Positions 12,101-22,975 are shown, counted from the stretch's first letter. The stretch is 64,000 bases of DNA from Aphis gossypii (GCF_020184175.1 NC_065533.1:48212351-48276350); one strand, 5' to 3'. Numbers and translations are program-made. Notes: generated by a model not told the origin, from the sequence alone.

Positions 12101-15100
12101 AAAAATCGTAAAATAATTTTATATTTAAAAATAATGCCATCGTTTCTAGTATTAGGTAAATACCTACTATTGTATGCAATTTTATATACTTTTCAGAACG
12201 CTGTAGACGACGCCGATTGGTCGCCAATCAACTCCACGGTTATTGTCAGCGTCAGCGGCGCAGTCATTTGCATTTGGGATTTTGCGCGAAAAACGGTCGA
12301 GCCTGTCATGATGTTTACATGCAAGACGGGCGTACACTTCTCACTGGTGAAATTTTCTAAACATGGTAATGTGAGTATTATTTTTATTAATATCTATCAT
12401 GGAAAAATATTAAATAACATTGCTGAGTAGCTAATTAATAATACTTGCGATTTTTAGAATATTGTCACTGGTGATGTAAATGGACAGGTTAGATGTTTTC
12501 ACATCAGTAACATGCCTTCGCCTTCATTTCTCCAAGTAATGTTTATAATAACTAATGAGTAATGAGTATAATTAATTTTAATTGTATGTACTGCTTCAAT
12601 AGATATAATTTATAGGTAGTTATAATATAGATGCATATTTTTAAAGTAGATTAAATAATTTGACTTTTTAAAATTTTGTAAAAATAGGAAAACTTTATTT
12701 AAAATGCTTATAACAATTAATATTTATGGTTCTAGCTAGAGAGCCTATATAATATTATATAGGCTCTCTAGTTCTAGCCTTCTAGGTAACATGTAGCTTT
12801 TTTAATTATTAAATTTTTTTAAATTTTTCTAACTAGATAAATTTTACATCCATTTACTAAATTAAATATAATTTGTAGGTAAGAAAAATAATTTTAAATA
12901 TAAAATTCGTTTTTGAACTGAAATATTATGAAAATGAAAAGGTTATTTCCAAAAAAAAAAAAAAAACCTTACGGTTTTAATTTATAACAAATTTTGTATT
13001 TTTATCAAATTAAAACGTTTCAAAGTTTTACAATCACGAATTTGGTATAATACTTACTATAATATTATGTACTTACCAATAGGAGATAATAAGTTTGAGA
13101 AATTTATTTATTACCAAAATTAAGACAATATTATCATTATTATCATTATTATCACAGCTCAAGGTGCCGATGTAATTTAAAATATTTATGAGAAATTTCT
13201 ATATAGTTTAATATTATACTATATAGTACCTATATCTATCATTCACTACCCCAACGTCACCAACTCATCAGTGGTTCATTAACTTCTTTTAACAACTAAT
13301 TATAAGTAACATATTGGGTCTCATTTGATATGGTAGTTTGTAGCCAAGGTTTATAGATAATACTATTATCTATAAACTTTGGTTTGTAGCCTGGTTTTTT
13401 TCAAAGTTTAGTACAAGATGTCTAATCCACCCACTTCAATTATTTATGTCACAGAGATTCCCAAACTGCGGGTCACGATTATATTTTTAAAAAATACCTA
13501 CATTTTTTTTTAATGTGTTTCCATAATTCCCAGTTTCTATTTTTTTCGATGATGTTCATATTCAGTTTTAATCATAAATCGCTATCCGCAAGCGTGAAAA
13601 TTACAACTTTACGGAGCAAATTGATATTAACAAACTCACTACGTTTAAAACTAACGTAGCAAACGTAACTAATGCTGAAGTGAATATCAATGTAGTAATG
13701 AAAAATAGAAAACATTTACATTCTTCATATTAAAAAGTAGCATTAAAATACCTATATTTTATATATATTATATGTATGTATATATATATTTTTTTGATAG
13801 CCAGATAAATAGTTGTAAAATTTCTTTAGTAATTAATAAAAATTCAAAAATAAAATTAACTGTTTTAATATTATGTATCTTTAAGAGAACGTTTCACCCG
13901 CGAGTGTTGTCTCCGTCTTACACACATACGATACTACATTTTTGTTGCCTAGTTTTAATAATTAATAATTTAAATTTTTGGTCAGCTCCCATTTCGCCGC
14001 CGTTTCATTTCGTCGCGGTACCATTTCGCCGAATTTATTTTTCTGCAGTTCCATTTCACCGAAATGAATATAAAAATAATTATATAATTAATTATTTTTT
14101 TAACTATTTAAAATTATTCGTTTTGTTTAATTAAATAATTCTTTCATTTTGAGTTACAAAATCTCCTTCCTGTCTTAAAATGAAGTTCCAACTTCTTTAT
14201 AAATCTATAAAAATAAATAAGTAAATTTATATTTAGCGTAGGTATCTAATATCTACTATATAGTTACCTTTATATATGTATATACCAATAAATTAAACTA
14301 CCTACCTATAAGTGTGGTCGTAGTACCTATATTATTAAACATTTTTAATATTTAAATAATTTTATCTTAAAAATCGTAACTTTTCTTTTAATCATTACGT
14401 ATACAATACAATATAATTATTATTATTCCGTATTTTAAATAAATTAAAAAAGTGTGGTCAAGTGAGTAACGCTCTGCTGTATAGTAGGTTACTATAATAA
14501 ATTTATGTATTAAATTTGAATCCAATGATAAGTATCATTGTATACGAAAAACAATTCTGAACGGAGATGATTTGTCAGCCTAGAATATTATTTACAGTAG
14601 TTGGTATAAAATATGGTTTATGTTTTAATGGCCTGAATACATACCAAAGTTTAAGTTCTTTTATAACTATTGTTAGTCAAACTTATGAAAAATCTTGTAT
14701 TCTTTTTCAACTCTTAACTCTTAACGAAATTTTATAAGGCCGTACGCAAGTAAGGCGGAGACATCGTGTGCAGGTACGACGTCCTCTTAATTTTTTGTCA
14801 TAAACAACTAATTAACGGAACAGTAAAAAAAGAACTTGATAGTTGATATTATCACTAAAATTTAAAAAAAATGTCTAAAATGGGTTGTACCATAAAAAGT
14901 TTGGGAACTTCTGACCTATGACATTTGTCACAGTTGAACCATAAAATCAGGGTTTTTAAATTAGTGATTAAGTGTATTATATTATTAAAATAATTGTATT
15001 TATTATAAATTATATACACTAAAATAAATTTAATTTTTGTTTCAGAAAAGTTCTATTCTAACAGCTCTGGAGAATATGATGTCATCAAATCATGAACTTG

Positions 15101-15135
15101 TTCAGATAATTAAAAAAACAATGATGAAAAAATAA
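3136..15135 (+). CDS. DNAI4: Axonemal dynein intermediate chain, WD-repeat (DNAI4/WDR78 type), 5'-incomplete
   Basis: Exons joined by GT/AG sites in phase: 3136-3234, 3434-3509, 4289-4398, 7061-7302, 7870-8015, 9132-9301, 11894-12070, 12197-12370, 12458-12535, 15046-15135 (stop TAA). They give 453 residues without the N-terminus. The family is recognised from the patch GAVCCWSLKNPVYPERMYE, very close to the WDR78 signature, and from seven WD-type blades, including ILAVGYGKW, GPVYGIKFSPF...DWQIKIW and ADWSP...ICIWDF. An RYFQRTQHTQTE stretch before the propeller resembles the RYVERGMQTF region of vertebrate WDR78. In known systems this family (Chlamydomonas IC138) is an intermediate chain of the two-headed inner arm I1/f. 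The pre-propeller region seems shorter than in vertebrates, so an exon between 3509 and 4289 may be missed or lost. AATAAA polyadenylation motifs lie at the stop codon and near 15266. Introns of 2.5-2.7 kb carry repeats. The family is fairly sure; the 5' structure is unknown. Confidence 0.85.
4872..6730. repeat. Repeat-rich intron of DNAI4 with duplicated units
   Basis: The intron between the exons ending at 4398 and starting at 7061 is built from related blocks. A block beginning TAGATTCTGAACGAAGT occurs at 4872 and again at 5568 and stays similar for about 100 bp. A second block (ACCAAATGTTTATATTA, then ACAG, then TTTTTCTAAGTA) occurs at about 5005-5110 and 5880-5985. Copy 1 lacks about 170 bp present between the blocks in copy 2. 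A weaker third copy lies near 6276-6430. The 3' part (about 6560-6665) reappears inverted at about 14650-14710, so the family is dispersed. Confidence 0.7.
5240..5345 (-). repeat. 5S rRNA-like fragment inside the repeat
   Basis: Read on the - strand, the segment contains GGATGGGTGACCG. This matches the internal control C-box region of animal 5S rRNA genes, where GGATGGGTGACCGCCTGGGAAT is typical. About 25 bases upstream there is a weaker GGCTTAGCCAGCGG, reminiscent of the A-box region AGCTAAGCAGGG. The segment is GC-rich in an AT-rich intron. It is not an intact 5S gene. A relic of a 5S-derived SINE or a captured 5S promoter piece is the likely explanation. Confidence 0.4.
7615..7869. other. 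DNAI4 intron sequence, nothing recognised
   Basis: Part of the intron 7303-7869. It is AT-rich and has no coding-like reading frame, inverted repeat or RNA-like structure that I could support. The acceptor at 7868-7869 is well placed for the exon that follows. Confidence 0.5.
9861..10183. mobile_element. hAT-type miniature element (323 bp) in DNAI4 intron
   Basis: The left terminus is CAAGAGTGCCCAACC. The right terminus, reverse-complemented, is CAAGCGTGCCCAACC (14 of 15 identical). The flanks are AACTAGAT (9853-9860) and AACTACAT (10184-10191), an 8-bp target-site duplication with one mismatch. The 8-bp duplication and CA...TG-type ends are typical of hAT transposons. The AT-rich interior has no transposase frame, so the element is non-autonomous. 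Confidence 0.8.
12736..12771. repeat. Perfect 36-bp palindrome in DNAI4 intron
   Basis: The arm CTAGAGAGCCTATATAAT is followed directly by its exact reverse complement with no spacer. The motif GTTCTAG lies immediately on both sides (about 12729-12735 and 12771-12777). The sequence sits in the 2.5-kb intron before the last DNAI4 exon. It could extrude as a cruciform or form a hairpin in RNA. It is too short for a transposon, and the flanking duplication suggests local template switching during replication. Confidence 0.9.
13346..13382. repeat. Near-perfect 39-bp inverted repeat in DNAI4 intron
   Basis: The arm CCAAGGTTTATAGATAATA is followed after one base by an inverted copy with a single mismatch. 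A TTTGTAGCC motif lies on both sides (about 13337 and 13383). The structure and the flanking direct repeat resemble the palindrome about 600 bp upstream. Boundaries are good to a few bases. Confidence 0.8.
13452..14913. mobile_element. Possible hAT-type element or nested insertion (about 1.46 kb)
   Basis: The left end is CAGAGATTCCCAAACT. The right end, reverse-complemented, is CAGAAGTTCCCAAACT. CAG-N-TTCCCAAACT ends are typical of hAT elements. The flanks TTATGTCA and CTATGACA could be a decayed 8-bp duplication if the right boundary is shifted by two bases. The interior contains other repeats: a CCATTTCGCCG array near 13985-14064, and at about 14557-14740 an inverted copy of the repeat family from the 4.9-6.7 kb intron. 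No transposase frame is visible. The two ends may also belong to separate insertions. Confidence 0.5.
13985..14064 (+). repeat. Short array of CCATTTCGCCG-like units
   Basis: Four diverged copies of a CCATTTCGCCG word occur within 80 bp (CCATTTCGCCGCCG, TCATTTCGTCGCGG, CCATTTCGCCGAAT, CCATTTCACCGAAA). The patch is much richer in GC than its surroundings and does not read as protein in a way I recognise. It may be an internal motif array of a transposable element. Confidence 0.65.
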
Positions 15136-16600
15136 AACATAAGGTAACTCTTAACTGTATTAAATAATTAAAAATTGTCTTATTTTTTTTTTTGTTATCT
15201 ACTTACATTTTTACTTTTTAACAAATGAATAAGAATTTTTATATTTTTTATTTATTTTTATATTGAATAAACATAAGATAATTAAAAGTTTAGACTGTAT
15301 TATGTTTATGATTATCTGTAGGTATATTTTTATAAAACATTTAAAAAGAACAATGTTTACCTTATTGTAGTGGTTCATATGCTGGCATCAATGTAAGATA
15401 AAAGTGTAGTTGCAAAATATTCCAACTAGCAATAATGTATTCTTATTGTTTTTATTTAAAAGCATATAATTATTTTAAGTGTTATTTTCAGTCTTGAAAA
15501 ATACCATTTGACTTAATACTCTATAAGTACAAAAATTATGATTCATTGAAAAATATTCTAAATCCAAATAATTATTTTATTGAAAATTATTCTAACTAGC
15601 AAAATATAATTTTTGGTATAGATTGGCATTAAGATGTTAGTTCTAATTCTGAAATGTTACATCTTAAATAGACCTATCTCAGGATCTCCTATAATATAGT
15701 TAATTTCCTTATTATTCAATTAGAATTGTCAATGGTTATTATGTTCTTACAGTTCACACCTATACAATAATCACATTTCCATTCAACACTTGGATAATGG
15801 ATATCTAATGCTTCAATTTTCTAGACTACATTTTGAGCATCTTTCTTTGTCAAGTTAAAAGTACAGCACAGTTGCTGAAACTATATGAAAATGCACTTGT
15901 AATATTTAAGAATGTAAGTCATTATTTTAACTGTAGATCAGTCTACTCTATACAATTCTATAACATGTATTAATAAGTACCAAAGACGACTTTCTGGTAT
16001 ATTTAAATGAGTGCTGCTGGGCATACCAGATTTTAATTAATATTTTCTTTTAATTTTGTATAAAAATGATTTAAGCCTATGTCGCTGTATATTATATACT
16101 ACAGACTATAAGAGTATTAGAGCACATAGTATATGATACAACTTTTATGTTACTATTTGATGTCGACATTGGTCATAAGTCTAGATTGCTAGTCTGCAAG
16201 TACATGAGTAAGAAATCTGACTTAATAACAGTTCACTTAACTAAATGCTTGAGATAAACACATCAGCATCACACTTATAAACACTTGTTTTGATAAGCAA
16301 GTGTTAAATTATTTAGATACTAATTTTTCTAAATGTATTATGTCTAAATAATAATTGAACTATTATGAGTATGTACCATGGCACTTGATTCACAACATTA
16401 TACTAGACTATAAGTTAGGTATAAAAAAAATAAAAAATAACTTTATATTGATAAAATCGTAATGATTGATTTTTAATATTGTTAAACCAATAATATAATG
16501 CTATAGTGAATATTGCCGTGTAGAATTCAATAATTATTATAAAAAAAAAATGGGAATGATCTTAAGATAAATTATATACAAAATAAATTAAACAAATAAA
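15136..16600. other. Convergent spacer between DNAI4 and SEC61B
   Basis: The 3' ends of DNAI4 (+) and SEC61B (-) face each other across about 1.46 kb. An AATAAA lies at about 15266, about 130 bp after the DNAI4 stop. The middle (about 15.7-16.3 kb) is less AT-biased than its surroundings and contains the exon-like remnant at 15751-15874. A short open - strand stretch at about 15945-16030 also reads somewhat protein-like. No intact gene is supported. Confidence 0.55.
15751..15874 (-). pseudogene. Exon-like coding remnant with an in-frame stop
   Basis: On the - strand a TTTCAG acceptor precedes 124 bp that read as protein-like sequence in one frame and end at a GTAAGA donor. The translation includes the patches FNLTKKDAQNVV and YPSVEWKCDYCIGVN, with one TAG between them. 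The paired cysteines in WKCDYC look like part of a zinc-binding motif, but the family is not recognised. The internal stop and the absence of adjoining exons point to a decayed gene or retroposed fragment. It is not connected to SEC61B or DNAI4 by phase. Confidence 0.4.
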
Positions 16601-19600
16601 TTAAGCTCTATTATATTTTCCCCAAATATGCAACATAAAAACGGACGCAATGAACAACAAAGACATCACTAACACAGGCACAGGTCCTCTGAAAAATAAA
16701 TAATAAAAATAATTAAATCAATGATGCATAAATATTATATATTATGAAGTTAACACCTCAGTATAATGTTAATTAAAAATATAATTAGGCATCAAATGCA
16801 AAAACTTCAGCATGAATGAATTACATTTTTATCGAAAGTATGAATTATGATAAATAAATAAAACATTATTGTGCTTACACTTTAATTCCAGGTGAGTCGT
16901 CTGTGTAAAAACGCCACATACCTCCACTGCTTGTTCCAGTATTACGGTTCCTAACTGATGTAGTAGGTGCAGTAGTTTTTCTATAAAATAAATTACCCAT
17001 GAAACACAATAAAAAAAAAAAGGTATATGATAAATATATGAATATCTAAAGACTGTGTTTTACAAAAGTTGTCATGGTTAAAGAATATTATCCTAGTTAA
17101 AAAATAATAATAATAAGTGACGTAACAATTAAAGCTTATTTGAAATGTATCATTACCTTTGTCTGAGCACATTTCCGGCTGTTCTAGATGCACCTGGTTT
17201 AGAAGGTGACCTGGGTCCATTATTAGCTGATTGCATTGCACTTGGATTTACTGGCTGAAAATAAAACATGTAATTAGTTTCTGATAATCTCTTTATATCA
17301 TATAATATAAAATATGTTTATAAGTTGGAACAAAGTTATTCTTATAAAAAAAATTATTATCTTTCTCTGTTTAATTTTTGCCCAATTTTGGTGGGCAATA
17401 CTTACCCAGGCTGTATTGGCTTGCCTAAACTTTAAGAAAAAATAAACCAACATAAGAACTATTAGGAATTATTAAAATAAATTAATAAAATAGTTATTAA
17501 TATCATCATTATACTGTACACTACTTTGAACTAATTAATTAATGTTAAAAAATATATATTTAACAATTATTGAACCACAGTTCTAGTTATTCTAGTTCTA
17601 GTTGTTTTTTGTCAAATTTATCATATCGTTTAAAAAAAATTACCTATTCAACCCACATTTACCTCCATAATTTCAAAATATACAAAACAACATTGCACAC
17701 AAAATTATAAACAATGAAGGAATTAACTTTTTTAAATTCTTTAATTGTATTAAAGACTATTTTAGCTTCATAAAAGTTTTTACTAGTATAAATCAATAAT
17801 TTATACTATATTTTTATAGGTTGTTTAATGTTAATGTTTACTTTGAATGTATTTTTAAAATAATTTTTGATATTAAATGATAATATTTTAAAGTGAATAA
17901 TTACTTTAATAATAAGATTTAATTATAATATCTTATAGCTTTATAATAACAATTATTTGAACTTATCCTAACTATGCTTTTATTTTCACCATGTATATAA
18001 TTAAAATATGCTAATTGAAAAATGTACAATTTCAAAACTAAGTATTTTATATTTTTTAATCTTAATAATAAATTGAATAGTAATTATTTTTTTTATACTA
18101 TAAACTTAGCTCAAGTCATAAGTGTATTTTTATTTTATATTGTTTTTATAAATTTGTTTTATTTATAACAATATACCTACTGAAAAATATTTTTTAACTA
18201 ATTAAATGAATAATCAATTCAACATTTATATACAGCAGATAAATAAGTCTATATATTTTATTTATCTCAAAAAATAAAAATATTAAGTGGAAAAAACCTA
18301 AAATAAATATTTACAATCATATGTATCAATAATATTATATAGGTAAGTGAATTTAAATATAATATGTCAAAAGGTCATCTGAAGACCATTAAAGTAGCAC
18401 AACTTCACATCATAACTTGCTAGTTTTTAGTTATGCTATAATCATTAAAATTGTATTATACTTTTTCTATTACCTACATTTTCACACTCAGGTAAAAATT
18501 TAAGTTTAAGAATGCAGACACTTAATAATGTTATACACATAAAGTGTATATTAACGTCTATAGTTATATACTCAAGTGGTAGGTAAGTGTATAATTTAAT
18601 GTAAATTATTAAAATATAAAAATTAAATTAAAATCAATTTATTACAAATGTTATGCAATATAGTATATTATTATAAGTCAAAATAATCAATTTTTTTTTA
18701 ATTAAAAATGTATATAATATAAAAAAAAATAAAAAAAAAATACATGTCAAAAATGAAAAATAGAGTTAAAACCAGCATATTATATAATATAGAATTTAAA
18801 AATTTGAAATAAGTATTTCCTTGTTTTGGTGCTGGTTATATAAAGTTAATAGCTTATTATTTCACTAGAATTAGATTTTTGTTTCTTATGTAGCCTATTG
18901 CCCCATTCGTCTAATTATATTGCCCGTAAAACTGTTCAAAAACTTGGATTCGCTGTACATACTAGTTTATTAAATAAATTATTCCACCCTTCACTAAAAT
19001 TATTTATTCGGTGAGATTAAGACATTGTTTGTGATCTTTTATTCCTAACAGAAGGAGTACCGTGCATTGTTATTAATACCACTAACAAAGTTCTATCGAA
19101 GTATAAGAGGTAGTAACTCTTGAGAAAATGTTAAACTTAATAACATTTTTATTAAAATTGGTCATGACTTCAGACTTGTTCTGCAATCAAAAATTTTACC
19201 AGACCGTACAAAGTGTCAGCGTTCTGCAATCATAATTTTACCAACCATACAAAGTGACCTAGAACCCTTTTGAATAGGTTGTTATAATTAATTTAACATA
19301 AAAAGAAATTTAAAAAAATCAAACTATAATTTTATATCCAAAATATTGTGTTTATATAGACTAATTGAGTTTTATAAAACTTAACTATCCTATTATCTTC
19401 TTATTTGGATTATTTTTTTCATTATGTTTGTAAATGTAATTACCTAATACTATATTTTTTTTGTATTTGTAAAATTTAAAATTAACATTAAAATAAAATT
19501 TTTTGTATTTTTAATTTATATTGTGCTGTAGCAGTTGAAAATACCAAGAAGCAACATCAACATAATATACTACAGAGTAGTTAACAAGTTAACCATTGTC

Positions 19601-20634
19601 CATTACTTTGCAAAGTTTTAATAGGCTACCAAATTTGTGTGGTCTACATTTTGTAAATATACTACATAGCTAATTTTAACAAAATCTCAGCAGAATCAAT
19701 TTTACATTGTTAGCTTAAATACCTATTAGAATGAATTGACCTATTATGTAACTTATGGGTAAGGATAATATCTAGGGCATTTGATTTTTTTATTGATATT
19801 TTAATTTAAAAGTGAGTTATGCCTAATTATGTAAAATATTACAATTTTAATATAGGTACTCATAACACGTTAAAATTTTTAAATAAGTCTACAAGATGCC
19901 CTAAATAATATTTTTAATTTGACAATAAGTCAATTCACTCTAATATACAAGCTAAACCACACAACAAATTTGATTTTTAGAATGTTTATAAGTAAATAAG
20001 AAACAATAAATACTGATTTAGCATACTCTTAAAAAAAGACGACGACCTCATTGTGGAATTTTTGAATGTATTCATAAGGTGTATAGCTAACACATTTAAT
20101 ATTATTAGTATTTATCATGATACATTTACTGCGGTAACAATTATACTAGAAAACCACATACTGTATTGGCAACAAGGAATCTGAAGTAGGTACTTTCACC
20201 AGTTTTTAAAATGGAAAAATTGAGATGCTTCAATACACATTTTGAAAGTTACGATTTGCGTGCACAGATTGTCCAAATATAAACTTTAAAAACGCTACAG
20301 CTTGATATATCATTGTTATACGAACTACTGATTCGAAATTACTAGGTATTACTGGTCACTCCTGTCCAAAAATCGTTTCATTTTTTCACCTAACCTTTTC
20401 CCCTCGGCTATTATAAACAGTGAAACGTGTACGGTAAATATATGTCATATGACCACGGATGCACGCAAAAGCCGGGACAACGTCGAGAACTACCAAACAC
20501 ACGATTTGTGTTCCTGTTGATCACCGCCGACAAGCGACGGCCGACAGTTTAAAAACAACGAGCAAAGAAATAGACGTCGGTGGAAAAACAATCTTGGCCT
20601 TAGATAATACTGTAAAAAACCAAATACTCACCAT
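16601..20634 (-). CDS. SEC61B: Sec61 translocon beta subunit (complete)
   Basis: Coding exons on the - strand are 20632-20634 (the ATG alone), 17157-17254, 16879-16980 and 16601-16688 (stop TAA), 291 nt and 96 aa, the family's usual length. The product is the small tail-anchored subunit of the Sec61 protein channel in the ER membrane. It has a cytosolic Ser/Pro/Arg-rich N-terminus (SPSKPGASRTAGNVLRQR). The conserved GGMWRFYTDDSPGIKVGP follows, then one transmembrane helix (PVLVMSLLFIASVFMLHIWG) and a short luminal end, KYNRA. All splice phases agree. The start codon is the last three bases of exon 1, followed by a 3.4-kb intron. That intron contains a possible 19-nt extra exon at 17406-17424. 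Identity is essentially certain; 5' UTR extent is unknown. Confidence 0.97.
17255..20631 (-). other. Large first intron of SEC61B
   Basis: The 3.4-kb intron is AT-rich. It holds a candidate micro-exon at 17406-17424 and, just downstream of it, a TTGCCCA...TGGGCAA hairpin. A partial duplication at 19179-19254 repeats TTCTGCAATCA and the following ATTTTACCA...ACAAAGTG. An old coding-like fragment lies at about 18900-19130 on the + strand, broken by stops and not identifiable. The 20.46-20.63 kb part is GC-richer and lies next to the promoter. Confidence 0.6.
17406..17424 (-). other. Candidate 19-nt cryptic or poison micro-exon in SEC61B
   Basis: On the - strand a pyrimidine-rich tract ending AAAGTTTAG is followed by GCAAGCCAATACAGCCTGG and then a strong GTAAGT donor. 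Inclusion between exon 1 (ATG) and exon 2 would add 19 nt. That shifts the frame and brings an early stop about 17 codons in, which would expose the mRNA to decay. The splice signals are seen; actual use is inference and could be chance in a 3.4-kb intron. Confidence 0.3.
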
Positions 20635-20990
20635 TTTTACGGTTGTTGTTGTCGGATTGTTTCAAAAAATGGCAAAAACTGTTCGGCTGGATACGACGGC
20701 GGACGGACGCAAAACGTAGAGTGAAGACGTGTATTGGAACGGTGAATTCGTGTCGCGTCCGGTCCGGTTCAGAGCTACGTGTATGCGGACAGCTGCGGGT
20801 CGGGGGACCGTACACGTTGTCACAAACGCGATAATGCAGTGGTGTGCGTTGGCATCATGGAGGCAAAAGTGGAATGCGTGGAGCCTAGTAGAGACCGACT
20901 GGCCGACGGAACGCGGTTAGAAAACGGTCGCCGGCGAACACGGATCCGTAACAATTTTAGTTATATCATTACATACCGAATAAAATAAAC
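20635..20990. promoter_or_regulatory. GC-richer region upstream of SEC61B start, likely promoter/5' UTR
   Basis: Immediately upstream of the SEC61B ATG (on the - strand) base composition rises sharply in G+C for about 300 bp compared with flanking AT-rich DNA. Several overlapping + strand reading frames here (for example 20643-20834 and 20779-20988) reflect low stop-codon density in GC-rich DNA and have no recognisable family. The region probably carries the 5' UTR and core promoter of SEC61B. No clear TATA box was identified. Confidence 0.5.
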
Positions 20991-22497
20991 GAATGAGACA
21001 GTGTTACACCTCATATTTTTTTTATAAAGTAACTTCCGAAAATATATTCTACGATACCTACTACACTGAGTAAATAATACAAATAATACTCATTATATTT
21101 GGAAATCAATAAATATTTTTTTACATACTATCCATTCGAAATCAAAAAAATATTTTCCAAGTTTTTGCTTTTTTTAATGACAACATCTTTTTTTCAGATT
21201 ATAATCGACGACGCCACGATATGACAACATACCTACCTAGGTACGTTTTAAATTTCATACTCTGATGCAGAATATTTTTTAAAGCAGGTAGGTATTTAAT
21301 ACATAAAAATCGAAATTTGGACGAGTAGAACGAGTAATAATTTCTGACTTATAAGTACTTAAAGTTTAGGAGATAGGCGTGGAGAAGTAAAAATCGAATA
21401 CTTCGCTCCTCGTTATACCTTCTTATAAGTTATAACTAGAACACGGATTTATATGCATAAGAAAGTATCAAACTCTACTGTGTACCTAATATGCAGTAAA
21501 AATCATTAAAATATACATCAAATAGGTATGCAAAAAAAATATGTTTAAAAATTAAAAATCATATTAAGTAATAGGTACATATAAAAAAATATAAATGTAC
21601 TTATAAAGTACACATAAATAAATACATAAATATTTCCTCAAAAATTTAAATTCAAAAAAAATAAATTATATATTTATAATTATAAAATGTGTTTTTATTC
21701 TTTATTGTTAAAATTAATTATTAAATTATATTCAAATTTTTCTTTGATAAAACTTTGACATCAATCTGTTAATAGATGCTTGTTGATATATCGAAAATGA
21801 TTGTTCAACATCTATAGGTATTGCTATTATTGGCGTATCGGTATTTAAAAAAGCTTAAAATCACTGGGTCTTTTTGAACCTTTCCGCCTAATAAAACTTT
21901 ATTTATTTTACGTAGTACCTTTAGGTCATTGTTTTTGGAGAAAATATCATTGAACTATGCAATGAATATGTATTTACATGGAAATACTGCAGTCAAATAT
22001 GCACTTACAGCTAAATATGCAAAAATATACAAACAAAAATTTAGTGGTGAATCCAATTAATACAATTCGTCAGATTATTATCAAATATGAAAATAAAAAA
22101 GTGAAAAGAAAAATAATATGCAAAAACATACAAATCCGAGCTTTATTTATAACTAGAGCATGGATTTTTATGCATTAAAAAGTATTTTAAGCATTTCTTA
22201 ATGAAACTTAATGTAAAAAATAATAACTTAGGTATAAACATTTTATATGTATTTAGCCATTTAGGTTCTTACTTGATTTAGTTTATTTTTTTTTAATACA
22301 TAACCGTTTATACCTAGGTGGGCAGGTACTGGCTTAACGGCCATGTAGTGTTTGCATTTTGCAATACATCAGTAAATCAGATTCCACATTATTAAAGAAA
22401 ACGTAGGTAAATACTTCTGGAATAAATGTGCATACTTGTATTAGACAATACAAGATTTTGAACATGTATTAATTACTAATTATATACACACTAAAAT

Positions 22498-22713
22498 CAG
22501 TGGTTTTCAACCTTTTTATATTCGCGTACCACCTACTCAGTTTAAAAAAATTTACGTATCACCTGAGTACTTGACCATTTTCTGGCTTTTTTTTTGCTTA
22601 CAAATTTATGTTTTTTATTAAGGTAAATTTTCTTGACGTACCACCTATAAGCTTTCCACGTACCACTTGATACTATTGTGGTACGCGTACCTACCACAGG
22701 TTGAGAAGCGCTG
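22498..22713. mobile_element. hAT-type miniature element (216 bp)
   Basis: The left end is CAGTGGTTTTCAACCT. The right end, reverse-complemented, is CAGCGCTTCTCAACCT (13 of 16 identical). CAGNGGTTCTCAACC is a common hAT terminal motif. The flanks ACTAAAAT and CACTAAAT are consistent with a slightly decayed 8-bp target duplication. The interior has repeated CGTACCACCT words and no reading frame. Confidence 0.75.
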
Positions 22714-22837
22714 CACTAAATATTACTTCCTTGTCTATGTTGGTATATTGTTTGATACAAGCTACAGCGTATAGATTTATTAATTATTTTTTTAATATGC
22801 ATTGTGCCCAAAACCTATTTTAACTGTTTTATAGTAA

Positions 22838-22975
22838 AACTAGCTGTCCCACCAGGCGTTGCCTGGGCAAAAGTCACCACAGGTGAAAACCGAGATTTTT
22901 TCTATATTATATTAATAATAATAATAACTGACCCGGCAGACTTCGTATTGCTTACTTCGTTTTGCACTTCGTTAA
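22838..22975 (+). repeat. TE remnant with ACTAGCTG-type conserved core
   Basis: The phrase ACTAGCTGTCCCACCAGGCG, followed by TTGCCTGGGC, occurs at about 22839. ACTGACCCGGCAGACTTCG occurs at about 22926. ACTAGCTGACCCGGCARACGTTGT is a widespread dispersed-repeat core in insect genomes, probably from a retroelement, so two diverged copies lie here about 90 bp apart. The downstream open stretch (23015-23240) is moderately protein-like but not identifiable. Confidence 0.5.

Noticed and set aside
11901..12116. 71-codon + strand frame overlapping a DNAI4 exon
   Set aside because: It is a shifted frame of exon 11894-12070; the correct frame continues the WD-repeat protein.
20459..20988. Overlapping reading frames on both strands around the SEC61B start
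   Set aside because: They arise from low stop density in the GC-richer promoter region, overlap each other in several frames and match no family.
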